Shown: positions 1 through 8,723 of the stretch, piece by piece
How the letters are laid out: every line of letters begins with the position of its first letter
How positions within the stretch are numbered: position 1 is the stretch's first letter
Assembly: GCA_937922785.1 (NCBI GenBank)
Contig: CALAJQ010000025.1
Span: 124,001 to 188,000 of the forward strand
From: an uncultured Acidimicrobiales bacterium
GTDB taxonomy: Bacteria > Actinomycetota > Acidimicrobiia > Acidimicrobiales > SZUA-35
Direction: 5' to 3'
DNA: 64,000 nucleotides
Notes under the pieces: model-generated
What the model saw: only the letters and a program-made list of their open reading frames with translations
Database searches by the model: none
What the model was told of the DNA's origin: nothing
Position numbers and translations under genes: made by a program

Positions 1-1
1 A

Positions 2-526
2 TCGGTTGCGCCAAGCGACATCACCGCATGTGTGGATGCAGGCGCCCACTTCCTAGCAATCATGCCTTTCTGGTCGGTAAGCGAGCCCAATCGGCTGCTA
101 ATTTCCAACGGGCTTGCGACCATGGGGTATTCGGTGCCGGCAGCCATTGGTGCAGCCTTGGCCCGACCAGGCGAACCGGTGCTCAGCTTTGTGGGAGACG
201 GCGGTCTGGGTATGACGTTGGCCGAACTGGAAACCGTTGCCCGGCTGAAGCTGCCAATCACCGTGATCGTGTTTAACGACGCGGCGCTTAGCTTGATCGG
301 GGCTAAACAAGTTGACGCCAACCATGGCGGCTCCGATGCGGTTGATTACAACATGACTGACTTCGCCGTGATCGCAGAAGCGATGGGACTTCAAGCAGCC
401 GTGGCTAGTACAACTGACGAAGTGAAGGCAGCACTTGACGGCAACTGGATGACGCCCAAGTTGATCGATGCCCGCATCAACCCCAGCCCCTACAAGCATT
501 TGATCAAGGTAACCCGCGGTAGCTAG
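2..526 (+). CDS. TPP-dependent enzyme (acetolactate synthase/benzoylformate decarboxylase-like), C-terminal part
   Basis: Truncated by the left edge; the frame is open from base 2 with no start needed. The 174 visible residues are the thiamine-diphosphate-binding C-terminal domain: a GDGGLGM motif about 30 residues before the conserved ND (VIVFNDAALSLIG) forms the Mg/TPP site seen in acetolactate synthase and benzoylformate decarboxylase relatives. The exact substrate cannot be told from this domain; such enzymes decarboxylate 2-keto acids or condense the resulting aldehyde. It is followed closely on the same strand by a PPOX protein, a FAD monooxygenase and a DUF3500 protein, which suggests a catabolic role rather than branched-chain amino acid synthesis. 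Confidence 0.85.
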   Translation, partial: SVAPSDITACVDAGAHFLAIMPFWSVSEPNRLLISNGLATMGYSVPAAIGAALARPGEPVLSFVGDGGLGMTLAELETVARLKLPITVIVFNDAALSLIGAKQVDANHGGSDAVDYNMTDFAVIAEAMGLQAAVASTTDEVKAALDGNWMTPKLIDARINPSPYKHLIKVTRGS

Positions 527-559
527 GTTGAACCAACAGACAATCAAGGGGTGGTTCAT

Positions 560-1087
560 ATGGTTCAAGTCTCGAAATTCCTAGACCTACGGGAAGGGGT
601 GCAACCAAATCAGTTCACCGTAGGCGACCGCGATCAGATCGATTCGATTAGTGACCTGGACGACACATACAAGCAACTCATGGACAAGCCACTGGCCTGT
701 GTCATGGCCGTCATGGGTCGTGACGGTCGGCCAAATCTGACTCCAATGTGGTTTGACTACGAAGGTGACAAGGTCCTAATCAATGTGGCAAGTCACCGCA
801 AGAAGACTGAATGGATTCGAGAGAACCCACAAGTCTCCATTCTGATCATGAACCCCGAGAACATGTATCACTGGATGAGTCTCAAGGTCACAGTTGAGCG
901 CGAAATCCTCGAATCCGACGAAGATGGCGGCCAATGGGTAACAGATCAGCTGAACCGCATTTGGGTTAAGTACATGGGACCTGACGCTGGCGATGAGTAC
1001 GGCATTCGTGACCCTTCTTTCGATGAGAGTCGGGTTCTGTTCGAGTGCAAAGTGGACAGAATCGCCACCTTTGGCGTGCCGGGTTAA
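560..1087 (+). CDS. PPOX-class (pyridoxamine 5'-phosphate oxidase-like) FMN/F420-binding protein
   Basis: A 175-residue split-barrel flavoprotein. LACVMAVMGRDGRPNLTPMW near the N-terminus followed by VLINVASHRKKTEWIRENP is the standard pattern of actinobacterial PPOX proteins that bind FMN, F420 or heme. I chose ATG at 560 over GTG at 551 because AAGGG at 546-550 sits nine bases upstream of 560, whereas 551 directly abuts that ribosome site. It lies 33 bases after the TPP enzyme and 12 bases before the FAD monooxygenase, so the four genes look like one operon. The cofactor and substrate are not determined by sequence alone. Confidence 0.8.
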   Translation: MVQVSKFLDLREGVQPNQFTVGDRDQIDSISDLDDTYKQLMDKPLACVMAVMGRDGRPNLTPMWFDYEGDKVLINVASHRKKTEWIRENPQVSILIMNPENMYHWMSLKVTVEREILESDEDGGQWVTDQLNRIWVKYMGPDAGDEYGIRDPSFDESRVLFECKVDRIATFGVPG

Positions 1088-1099
1088 GCACCAACCGCT

Positions 1100-2281
1100 T
1101 TGGTCATTGCTCGAATAGGAATTGTTGGTGGTTCGCTAGGCGGGTTAACCGCCGCGTGCCTTTTGCGTGATGCTGGCCATGACGTAACAGTGTTCGAGCG
1201 CTCGTCATCTGAGCTTGAAGAACGGGGCGCTGGCATCGGATTCTTGGAGCCTACGTATCGATACTTGGCTCAACGAGCCGGGGCCGACGTTCGGGAGATC
1301 AGTATCGAAACCACCAACATTCGTTATCTAAACCGGGATGGCTCTGTAGCCGACGACGCAACCCATGATTACCTGTTCAGTTCCTGGAATGCGGTGTACC
1401 GCAAGATGCTCAGCGAGTTCGACAAAGATCGATACCTCCTTGGGCACGAGTGCGTAGATTTCTCGTCTACCTCGTCATCTGCCTCGGTTGCGTTTTCTAA
1501 CGGCGTGGAGTTCGAAGGTGACCTGATCGTTGCCGCCGACGGGATCGGTTCGTTGTTTCGTTCTCGTCTCTTGCCAGGCAGCTCACCTAGCTACGCCGGC
1601 TATGTGGCTTGGCGCGGAATGGTGGCCGAGTCGGAGCTACCAACGGAGATGACGGTGCGGTTAGGCGACGCAATCACTTACTACGTTTACGCCAACAGCC
1701 ACATCTTGGTGTACCCGATTCCCAGCGTCGAGGGATCGCTCGAGCCGGGGCAACGGCTGGTCAACTTCGTCTGGTATCGGAACTACTCCGACGGGGACGA
1801 TCTTGCCGACTTGCTAACCGACAAGATTGGCCGGGCCCGCGAGATGTCAGTTCCGCCTGGGGCAGTCGCCAGCCATCACGTTGCCGAAATGAAGGCACAG
1901 GCCAGAGGCCGTCTCCCGGACGTGTTAGCAGATCTTGTCGAAGCCACCCGTGAGCCATTTGTACAAGTCATTTACGACATCGAAGTTGACCAGTTGGTCT
2001 TCGATCGAGTTTGTTTACTGGGCGACGCGGCTTTTGCAGTGCGCCCTCACGCAGCCGCGGGAACGGCTAAGGCCGCCGATGATGCGTGGGTTCTGACCAC
2101 GGCGTTGGCCACAAACGATTCTGTGGACGAAGCTCTAGCCAGTTTTGAACCAACACAAGTACGTTTGGGTCATGACCTTTTGGAGCGAACTCGACGCATC
2201 GGCTATCGGTCACAAGTTGAGAACAGTTGGCTCCCGGGCGACCCCGAGTTCATCTTCGGTCTTTACCGGGCTGGCGAATGA
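1100..2281 (+). CDS. FAD-dependent aromatic monooxygenase (2,6-dihydroxypyridine hydroxylase-like)
   Basis: A class A flavoprotein hydroxylase of 393 residues starting at TTG. The N-terminal GIVGGSLGGLTAA is the dinucleotide-binding GxGxxG fold, VVAADGIGS is the DG motif, and LLGDAAFAVRPHAAAGTAKA is the GD motif with the RPH..AGTAKA variant that marks the 2,6-dihydroxypyridine 3-hydroxylase branch. Family knowledge: such enzymes use NADH or NADPH and oxygen to hydroxylate electron-rich rings. Its stop codon overlaps the next start (ATGA at 2278-2281), indicating translational coupling. The substrate could be an N-heterocycle or another phenolic; neighbours do not decide it. Confidence 0.8.
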   Translation: MVIARIGIVGGSLGGLTAACLLRDAGHDVTVFERSSSELEERGAGIGFLEPTYRYLAQRAGADVREISIETTNIRYLNRDGSVADDATHDYLFSSWNAVYRKMLSEFDKDRYLLGHECVDFSSTSSSASVAFSNGVEFEGDLIVAADGIGSLFRSRLLPGSSPSYAGYVAWRGMVAESELPTEMTVRLGDAITYYVYANSHILVYPIPSVEGSLEPGQRLVNFVWYRNYSDGDDLADLLTDKIGRAREMSVPPGAVASHHVAEMKAQARGRLPDVLADLVEATREPFVQVIYDIEVDQLVFDRVCLLGDAAFAVRPHAAAGTAKAADDAWVLTTALATNDSVDEALASFEPTQVRLGHDLLERTRRIGYRSQVENSWLPGDPEFIFGLYRAGE

Positions 2282-3405
2282 CTAGTCGCTCTGAGGCGGT
2301 GGCCAGTCAGATGGCCGAAGTAGTTGGCGAGCTATTGGACAGCATGACGCCGGACCAAAGAGAGTCAGCCACTTGGCCCTTTCCGTCAAACGACGAAAGG
2401 ATGCTTTGGTTCTACACGCCAACCAATCATGGCGGTCTGCCCTTAACTGACATGTCTTCGCCTCAACATCGGATAGTGCAGAGGCTATTGGCGTCAGCGC
2501 TCTCCGAAGCGGGCTACAACACTGCAGCGATCATCCTGGGGCAAGAGAACATCCTCGATCGAGTTGAAGGCTTCGGCGTTGACTTCGGGCGAGACCGAGG
2601 GCGAGATCCTTTGCTCTATTGGATCGCAGTGTTCGGCGAACCAGGCATGGACACATGGGGATGGCGGTTCGGAGGCCATCACGTGTCACTCCACTTCACC
2701 ATTTCCAACGGTCGGGTTGTGTCATCCACTCCGTGTTTCATGGGCGCTGACCCTGCAAGTGTGCCCCTTCTCGGCCCCCATCTTCACCGACCCTTAGGCG
2801 GCGTCGAAGACCTCGGACGGGAGCTTGTGCATTCGCTTGACGATTCACAGCTAGGAGCAGCTCTTGGGTCGCCCGCGGCACCGTCAGACATTGTGGGCTC
2901 GAACCGCTCGGAGTTGACTGAGGGTGATGAGGCTCTGCCATTGCCGCTGATCTGGCGAGGCCGATTCGAAGCTCAGATGGAGGAGGCGTTAAATCGCATG
3001 CAAGAAAACACAGACGCTGCACTTGGCATCACTGCCGAATTGTCAACGGCCATGGCGTTCACCACTAACCCAAAGGGTTTGGCTGCGAAAGACATGAATG
3101 CCAGCCAACGTGAAGTTCTGAAAGAGCTTCTCGGCACATACGTCGGTCGAATTCACGACGACTTGGCTGATCAAGAGATGGCCAAAGTCAACGCCGGATT
3201 CGACGGCCTCCACTTCTTGTGGGCAGGTGGCACAGAAGTTGGTGTACCTCACTATTACAGGGTGCAAGGTGGGAGGCTGCTAGCCGAATACGACAATGCT
3301 CAGCGGCAAGGCAACCACGTTCACACGGTTTGGCGCGATCTCTCAAATGACTTTGGTGGCGACCCTTTGGCCCAGCATTACACCGAGTCAGATCACCATC
3401 ACTAA
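2278..3405 (+). CDS. DUF3500 family protein
   Basis: The 375-residue product matches the DUF3500 pattern: an internal GWRFGGHHVSLHFTI segment, FLWAGGTEVGVPHYYRVQG, and the C-terminal NHVHTVWRDLSNDFGGDPLAQHY signature. The biochemical role of DUF3500 is not established to my knowledge. The ATG at 2278 overlaps the stop of the FAD monooxygenase by four bases; a longer in-frame reading from 2227 would sit wholly inside that gene and is less likely. Histidine-rich motifs (GGHH, HYTESDHHH at the end) suggest metal binding, which is inference. It is the last gene of the operon that enters from the left. Confidence 0.8.
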   Translation: MTSRSEAVASQMAEVVGELLDSMTPDQRESATWPFPSNDERMLWFYTPTNHGGLPLTDMSSPQHRIVQRLLASALSEAGYNTAAIILGQENILDRVEGFGVDFGRDRGRDPLLYWIAVFGEPGMDTWGWRFGGHHVSLHFTISNGRVVSSTPCFMGADPASVPLLGPHLHRPLGGVEDLGRELVHSLDDSQLGAALGSPAAPSDIVGSNRSELTEGDEALPLPLIWRGRFEAQMEEALNRMQENTDAALGITAELSTAMAFTTNPKGLAAKDMNASQREVLKELLGTYVGRIHDDLADQEMAKVNAGFDGLHFLWAGGTEVGVPHYYRVQGGRLLAEYDNAQRQGNHVHTVWRDLSNDFGGDPLAQHYTESDHHH

Positions 3406-3433
3406 GCCTCCCCCTCCCCCAAATTTCTGCCCC

Positions 3434-3493
3434 AGGTGACAATTGGTGTCACCTACAGCTGACAGAAGCCACGATTGTCACCTACAGCTGACA
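3434..3493. repeat. Two 18-bp direct repeats plus an inverted half-copy
   Basis: TGTCACCTACAGCTGACA occurs at 3447-3464 and again, identical, at 3476-3493, a 29-base period. Each copy has dyad ends (TGTCA/TGACA). AGGTGACA at 3434-3441 is the inverted partner of TGTCACCT at 3447-3454, so the first copy can fold with the upstream half-site. The block lies between convergent genes, which makes an operator less likely than a repetitive extragenic palindrome remnant. Confidence 0.75.
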
Positions 3494-3515
3494 TTTGGAC
3501 CTGGGCCTGGAGCGA

Positions 3516-3542
3516 CTAAGCCGCCGCAGGCTCGCGGCTTAG
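3516..3542. terminator. Hairpin between convergent genes
   Basis: CTAAGCCGC (3516-3524) and GCGGCTTAG (3534-3542) form a perfect nine-base stem around a nine-base loop. The right arm includes the stop codon of the secreted hydrolase. No T-tract follows on either strand, so it is at best an actinobacterial-style L-shaped terminator serving both converging transcripts. Confidence 0.5.
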
Positions 3543-6148
3543 CCTTGGAACGGGTAAGCGTTGGTGAACTCTACGTTGGCGGTCACATGAAAGACCAGCT
3601 CGTGCCTGGCCAGACTGCCGTCATCAAGTAGCCCGAGCCAATAGTCGAAGCCGGCCTGGTCATAGTCACGACCCAACACGTTTGTGTATACCGCAGCTAC
3701 GAAGTCAGCATTGCTGGCGTCTCCATAAGTGGCTGCCCACTCTTGGGAAACAGACATGGAGCCTGCGATGTCCACCACGCTGAACCCGCCGTTGTTGACG
3801 CCAATCCAATACTTGGCTCCATCAACATCTGGGTAGCGACCGAAGATGGCTTGGTATAGCCGCAGGATCGAAGCGTGAGCGGCGCTGTCATAGTCGCTAG
3901 CCGACATGATTTCGTCAACGCTGGTTGCGTTTGCCACTACTAGTGGAGGAGGTCCGCCGTCTGGGCCGAAGATCTCTTCCAGAATGGCTTCGAACTCTGC
4001 GACCGCGTCGTCAATTGGCCCCGGATCGATTGGCACGTCGCCTGTGTAGTCAATCTGGGGAAGCTCGTCGATGCAGGCCGAGTCAGGCTCGGCTGTGGGG
4101 GCAGAAAAGAACTCTGCCACCATTGCAGCCGGGCACGGATCAGCGAATGTGACTACGTGTGACAAGTTCGGGAACTCGAACAGGAAGCTGTTAGTCAGCG
4201 TCTCGGCGGTCAGAACCGACCACTCGGGCACCGTCTGAACGTCAACGTCGGTGTACAACACAAGCGACGGAATGTCGCTTGTGACTGCCTCAGTTACCTT
4301 TGGATCTTCTGGGCTTGTGCCGAACTTCTCACAATCCAGGACGATCTCTTCTAGTGAGCCTGGAGAAACTGGGAAGGCGGTTCCGTCGGCCACTTCAACG
4401 ATGGCTCCGGTCCAACCTTCGGTGCTTGGCTCGGTAGCTCCACCTTGGTCAGCAAAGGGTGCTTCCTCGGCACAGATGACTGTCAAGCTGAAGCCGTCGG
4501 AGAACATCGTTCCCGGTCCAGGCACGCCCCATTTGTCAGCAATGGTTGGGCGCTCAAGCGCTGCTCTAACTGCACTTGGAGTTTCCTCTGGAGGAGGCGG
4601 ACCTGCCGGACCTAACAAGTCGGCCAGAATCTCTTCCATTTGGGCAAGAGCTTCAAGCCGAATGTATGCGGTGGTTCGCTCAAGCCGAGCGGCCGGGTCA
4701 GGATCGGCCAGAGCGTCCAGCAACGCAGGCAGCGTCGGGTCTCCCAAGCTGCCGCTTACCACCGAGAACAACAGGAAGGGATCAACCACGATCGGGCCGC
4801 CGGCTAGGAAGTCAGCAGCTGTGTCGTCTACGACAGTTGGCTCGGCGGCGGTGTTGTCAAACGCTGCGATGATCGTGGTTCGTAGATCGGGATACTGAGC
4901 GTTGCAGTCAGCGTCTGTCTCACACCTCTCGACTACGGCGTCAAGCATCTTCAGGACGCCAATGCCTTGGTCAACAAAGTTATTGACCACTGGTGGGAAC
5001 ACCGAATCCAGTACTGAGGACCGCACGCCTTCGGGGTTATCTCGCATGATCGTTAGCCCTACGTCGGTTCCGTAAGAGCCGCCAAACAGGTTGTACTCGT
5101 CATATCCCATGGCTACACGAAGCGAGGCAACGTCGGCGCCGTTCTCAACGGTTGTGTATGCGCTGAGGTTCACTCCGGCGGCAACCAGTGATTCGCCACA
5201 GGCTTGGGCGAACTCCCCGGGGCCGTATTCGATGCCTGGGTCAAATGGGCAAACGAGATTGGGTTGGGAGTAACCGGTGCCTCGCTGATCAACAAACACA
5301 ATGTCACGTCCGTCCGCTGCTTGGCCCATGCCCAGTTCAGTGATGAGGCCGGCAACCCACATCGGTGATCCGCCAGGTCCTCCTTCGAGGTAGAAGACGG
5401 GGTCGGCATGGGTTCCGTCGCCGGGTAGCAATGCAAAGGCGATGCTAATCAGACGAGAGTTGGGGTCATCCCGCTCTTCTGGAACCGAGTAGAAACCGCA
5501 GAGAAATTCAGGGCCAAGCGCAAGCGCATCAACAGGGCAGAGGGCTGGTCTGATAAGGCTTGTGGGATCAGGGTTGTCACCAACTACGTCGACGTTGATG
5601 CACTCGGCGTAGACACTGTTTGCCGAGCTGCCGTCTCCAGCGTGAATAAGTTGAATCGCGGTGGCTGGCCCGGTCAAGTCAATTGAAGGCAACGCAAAGT
5701 CTGCGATTGGGGTGAAGTCGGGAAGGTCTGGAGTGGGATCGGTCTCGCCAACAACACTTCCATCAGCGCCAAGGAAGCGCACTGCGAAATGCTCACCAAA
5801 CTGACTGATGGTGGTGAGGAAGTCTGGGACGTCGTCGAGATGGATCTCATCGAAGGTGGTGCCCGACACCAGAATGCGGCCAGCCGGAATCGTTGCCGGT
5901 AGCTGAACAACATCGGTCTGCCCAACCGCAACACCGGGATAGCTGCTGTACGGTTCAGCGGCATCAACCAGCTTGGTTTGACTGAAATCGGCGACGTCGC
6001 ACCGGTCTAGGTCTTGAAGCGAGGCCGCTATTCCTTGCGGCGCCGGCAACTCTTGGGCGGAACTCGGACTGGCTCCCGGAATTAAGCCAGTGGCAGCGAG
6101 TGAAACCGCCACCAGAGCTCGGACGAATAGGACTAGCCGCTGCCGCAT
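3539..6148 (-). CDS. Secreted alpha/beta hydrolase (S33/TAP-like peptidase) with C-terminal DUF4214
   Basis: An 869-residue exported protein. Residues 1-31 are a signal peptide (MRQRLVLFVRALVAVSLAAT then a small-residue cleavage region). A beta-rich N-terminal part precedes the hydrolase core: FYLEGGPGGSP oxyanion region, VFVDQRGTGYS, nucleophile elbow GGSYGTD, acid LYTDVDVQTVP and base PNLSHVV, as in tripeptidyl aminopeptidase-like S33 enzymes. The last 100 residues (LYQAIFGRYPDVDGAKYWI and TNVLGRDYDQAGFDYWLGLL) are DUF4214 repeats, often attached to surface proteins. ATG at 6148 is preferred to GTG at 6175 because AAAGGGA lies five bases upstream. Likely an extracellular peptidase or esterase; substrate unknown. 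Confidence 0.85.
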   Translation of the reverse strand: MRQRLVLFVRALVAVSLAATGLIPGASPSSAQELPAPQGIAASLQDLDRCDVADFSQTKLVDAAEPYSSYPGVAVGQTDVVQLPATIPAGRILVSGTTFDEIHLDDVPDFLTTISQFGEHFAVRFLGADGSVVGETDPTPDLPDFTPIADFALPSIDLTGPATAIQLIHAGDGSSANSVYAECINVDVVGDNPDPTSLIRPALCPVDALALGPEFLCGFYSVPEERDDPNSRLISIAFALLPGDGTHADPVFYLEGGPGGSPMWVAGLITELGMGQAADGRDIVFVDQRGTGYSQPNLVCPFDPGIEYGPGEFAQACGESLVAAGVNLSAYTTVENGADVASLRVAMGYDEYNLFGGSYGTDVGLTIMRDNPEGVRSSVLDSVFPPVVNNFVDQGIGVLKMLDAVVERCETDADCNAQYPDLRTTIIAAFDNTAAEPTVVDDTAADFLAGGPIVVDPFLLFSVVSGSLGDPTLPALLDALADPDPAARLERTTAYIRLEALAQMEEILADLLGPAGPPPPEETPSAVRAALERPTIADKWGVPGPGTMFSDGFSLTVICAEEAPFADQGGATEPSTEGWTGAIVEVADGTAFPVSPGSLEEIVLDCEKFGTSPEDPKVTEAVTSDIPSLVLYTDVDVQTVPEWSVLTAETLTNSFLFEFPNLSHVVTFADPCPAAMVAEFFSAPTAEPDSACIDELPQIDYTGDVPIDPGPIDDAVAEFEAILEEIFGPDGGPPPLVVANATSVDEIMSASDYDSAAHASILRLYQAIFGRYPDVDGAKYWIGVNNGGFSVVDIAGSMSVSQEWAATYGDASNADFVAAVYTNVLGRDYDQAGFDYWLGLLDDGSLARHELVFHVTANVEFTNAYPFQG

Positions 6149-6286
6149 CAGATTCCCTTTTTGTTCGGATCCCACTAGAAGAGATCTCCCTCAACCCGAA
6201 CCTAGCCTGCTCGTAGCTCTGTGTTGAGGAATGTGGAAAAGATGACCCAGACCAGCGCAAATGCGCAATTGGCCATGCCACCAAAC

Positions 6287-6313
6287 GGGGACAGGCCTGG
6301 CTCACCTTCAACT
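6287..6313 (+). repeat. Dispersed intergenic repeat, copy A
   Basis: The unit begins GGGGACAGGCCTGGCTCACC and continues TTCAACT. The identical 27-mer recurs at 11456-11482, 26 of its bases recur at 13523-13548, and shorter copies lie near 14907 and 15238. Its core CAGGCCTG is self-complementary. It is located between the K+ channel and the secreted hydrolase, outside coding sequence. Confidence 0.85.
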
Positions 6314-6321
6314 CACAAAAA

Positions 6322-7314
6322 CTAGGAGTCTCGCAATACCACGATTGAGTCGGTTGATTGGATGTGTTCTGGCGCGGTAAGGGCTGGCCCGAGGCGCTGG
6401 CCGTCCCGGATTATGGCCACCAAAGTTGCACCGGCCGGGACAGGCTCGCCGGTGGCTTCCGGAGAGATTGCCACCAACTCAATACCCGTGCCCACATCAA
6501 GCAAGTCGTCCAACACCTGCACCGCTCCCGGGGCGTGAATGCCCATGCCCAACATTCGCCCGACGGTCGCGGTGGCGTCGATTACTTCGTTGGCGCCTCC
6601 CTGGCGAAGTAGATGCAGGTTTTCCTGATCACGCCCGGCCGCCACAACGTGAGCTGACTTGTTCAGCTCCCGCACACTGAGGGTTGCAAGAATGGCGGTG
6701 TCATCACGGTTAGGGGCAACGATCACTGACCGGGCGGTCTCAACCGAAGCCTGCTCCAAAACATCATTACGAGTTGCGTCGCCCCGCACAGCCACAAAAC
6801 CAAGACGGCTAGCTGCAGCCATCGCCTCATCGGCCATGTCGACTACGACGATGTCATCTGCGGCAACACCTCTACCCATTAAGTCCGCAGCGGCAGCTTG
6901 TCCGGTTGCCCCGAAGCCACAGATGACGGTGTGGTTTTTCACGTTTTGCCTCCAGCGGCGTTCGGCGAGCAGTTCTCGAGATTGCTCTGTCAGTACTTCA
7001 ACGGTCGTAGAGACCACGAGAATAAGAAAGAGTATGCGGGCGGGAGTTATCAGCAGGATCGTGCCCAGGCGGGCGCCGGTGCTAACCGCTGAGATGTCGC
7101 CGTAACCAGTTGTAGTGACCGTGACCGACGCGTAATAGAGAGCGTCGATGATGCCGATCTGGTTGCCCGTGACGTCCACGTAGCCATCACGTGAGAGCAG
7201 AACAACAACCGCAACAAACAAAACAAGGCTGCCAGCCAGCCCAATACGACGAGCAACAGCACTGAGCGGAGCGCGACGACGCGCTGGTAGCTGAACTAGC
7301 TCGGTGGAACCCAT
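6322..7314 (-). CDS. Potassium channel with RCK (TrkA-N/TrkA-C) domains
   Basis: A 330-residue two-transmembrane channel. A first helix (LAGSLVLFVAVVVLLS) is followed by the pore loop ASVTVTTTGYGDISA containing the K+ selectivity filter TTTGYGD, then a second helix, then a cytosolic RCK domain with the Rossmann motif VICGFGATGQAAA and a C-terminal TrkA_C-like segment. Family knowledge: RCK domains gate the pore on binding nucleotides or Ca2+. ATG at 7314 is chosen over GTG at 7323 because AGGG at 7323-7326 sits a suitable distance upstream of 7314. It stands alone, between the secreted hydrolase and a Mo oxidoreductase. Confidence 0.88.
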   Translation of the reverse strand: MGSTELVQLPARRRAPLSAVARRIGLAGSLVLFVAVVVLLSRDGYVDVTGNQIGIIDALYYASVTVTTTGYGDISAVSTGARLGTILLITPARILFLILVVSTTVEVLTEQSRELLAERRWRQNVKNHTVICGFGATGQAAAADLMGRGVAADDIVVVDMADEAMAAASRLGFVAVRGDATRNDVLEQASVETARSVIVAPNRDDTAILATLSVRELNKSAHVVAAGRDQENLHLLRQGGANEVIDATATVGRMLGMGIHAPGAVQVLDDLLDVGTGIELVAISPEATGEPVPAGATLVAIIRDGQRLGPALTAPEHIQSTDSIVVLRDS

Positions 7315-7384
7315 CGGCTGCACCCTAGTTTCCGAATAGTCCCAAGCATGGGTGGTCGAGCCAGAATCGAGAGTATTCGCTTGA

Positions 7385-8050
7385 TCAGGTGTGCTTTCTG
7401 GCAGTGCGGTCTGCTGCGTACGCGGTGGCCGGGATGATCAATCGATACGGAAGCCGAACCAGCCAGTTCGGATACTTGGGGTGACGCTCTTCTTGGGCGA
7501 CTCGACCGCGCAAGTGCATCTTGCCAAGTTTGCGGGGCTCCCTGTTTCGAAAGTCCAGGCCGGTCAGATGTTTGACGTTCTTGTATCCGTAGTGCGCAGG
7601 GGCGACCAGACGAAGCGGTCCGCCATGACGTGGCGGTAGCGGCTCGCCGTTTAGTCGAGTTGCCAAAATGACGTCGGGCGCCAAGGCATCCTCAACTATG
7701 AAATGAGCGTGTGCGCCATCGGCCGCCTTGGCTTTGACGAACGCACCGGCGCTGCTATCAAGCCCGATCGAACGAATCACCTCGGCCAAGGGCACACCTT
7801 CCCAAGTGAGGTCCTTAACCGACCAAGTAGTGACGCAGTGAAAGTCGGTCACTTGGGTCCGCACACCAATTGCCGTGAGGTCTGCCTCGGTGAGCTTCGA
7901 CACCACTTCACCGTTCACGCTTATGGCCAGTTCGGGAGGGCCCATTGGTGGCGGCGGCTTGAACGGATCGTCACTGAACCGGGGCATCTTGGTTAACAAT
8001 CGCTGACCAGGGGGCAAACCTTCGCTGCGGCGCGGCCAATAGAAAGTCAT
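7385..8050 (-). CDS. Molybdopterin-dependent oxidoreductase (sulfite oxidase family)
   Basis: A 221-residue protein carrying only the Mo-cofactor domain (PF00174 type). Cys72 in TDFHCVTTWS is the conserved thiolate ligand of Mo, followed by W..VPLAEVI and PLRLVAPAHYGYKNVKHLTGLDF. It lacks a signal peptide, heme domain and dimerisation domain, so it resembles the short cytoplasmic YedY/MsrP-like actinobacterial proteins; substrate unknown. GGAG just upstream of ATG 8050 is a good ribosome site. Its start overlaps the stop of the TetR gene by four bases (ATGA), so it is the second gene of a TetR-led operon. Confidence 0.85.
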   Translation of the reverse strand: MTFYWPRRSEGLPPGQRLLTKMPRFSDDPFKPPPPMGPPELAISVNGEVVSKLTEADLTAIGVRTQVTDFHCVTTWSVKDLTWEGVPLAEVIRSIGLDSSAGAFVKAKAADGAHAHFIVEDALAPDVILATRLNGEPLPPRHGGPLRLVAPAHYGYKNVKHLTGLDFRNREPRKLGKMHLRGRVAQEERHPKYPNWLVRLPYRLIIPATAYAADRTARKHT

Positions 8051-8649
8051 GTGTTCTCCTTTGTTAACGCGGCTAAGACACCGGTTACGGCATCGGCCAC
8101 TAACTGTTCAGAATCTTTGCTTGGGGCCTCGCCCCGACTAAGTGGCAGGCGGACTGCCGCGTATGGGATATCCATTATTGCGAACCCAAGCCGACGCTTC
8201 TGGGCTGCGGTTTTGGCTCCCACTCGCTTGCAGAGTTTGTTCTGCATGACCTGAAGCCGTTGAAGCTGGGCTTGGTTGCGTTCGATCACTTCGTCAGGCC
8301 AGCCGTCGTGAAGAAGGGCCGACGCGCTGTGTAGCAACAGAACTTGGGCGTGAAGTGGGAACTCCCGAGCCCACGTCACGACGCCGCAAGATATGCGGAC
8401 AACGTCGGAATAGGTCTCGGTGGTATCAAAGATGGGCTCGATGTGTTGGTGGAAATGTTCAACAGCGCGAAGCCACATCATGGCAATCAGCAGGTCACGA
8501 GAGTTGAAGCGGTGATAGATAGAGCCGCTGGGGGCGCCCAGGTTTCTGGCAACAGCCGACACGGTGAGGGCGGCCGGCCCGTCATCGAGCAGCAGGCCAC
8601 AAGCCACGTCGAGAATCTCGTCTGTTGAGAATTTGGAAGGCCGTGCCAT
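8047..8649 (-). CDS. TetR family transcriptional regulator
   Basis: A 200-residue regulator. The N-terminal helix-turn-helix reads TVSAVARNLGAPSGSIYHRF, typical of TetR, followed by a variable ligand-binding domain. It is co-transcribed with the Mo oxidoreductase (ATGA overlap). A perfect inverted repeat lies immediately upstream of its start codon and is the obvious autoregulatory site. The ligand is unknown. Confidence 0.88.
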   Translation of the reverse strand: MARPSKFSTDEILDVACGLLLDDGPAALTVSAVARNLGAPSGSIYHRFNSRDLLIAMMWLRAVEHFHQHIEPIFDTTETYSDVVRISCGVVTWAREFPLHAQVLLLHSASALLHDGWPDEVIERNQAQLQRLQVMQNKLCKRVGAKTAAQKRRLGFAIMDIPYAAVRLPLSRGEAPSKDSEQLVADAVTGVLAALTKENT

Positions 8650-8651
8650 AG

Positions 8652-8673
8652 TTTTAGAGACTACTCTCTAAAA
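8652..8673. promoter_or_regulatory. TetR operator (9-bp perfect inverted repeat)
   Basis: TTTTAGAGA (8652-8660) and TCTCTAAAA (8665-8673) are exact inverted repeats around CTAC. The site ends two bases before the TetR start codon, which fits repression of the TetR-Mo oxidoreductase operon, and it may also affect the divergent hydrolase fragment. Confidence 0.7.
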
Positions 8674-8723
8674 CCAATTTGCGACGTATCGGGACCCCTA
8701 GGACTGCTAAGGGTTGTGTTGGG

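Noticed and set aside
4251-4898. Plus-strand 215-residue frame opposite the secreted hydrolase
   Set aside because: Ser/Ala-rich antisense shadow with no domain; the minus strand has complete S33 hydrolase motifs here.
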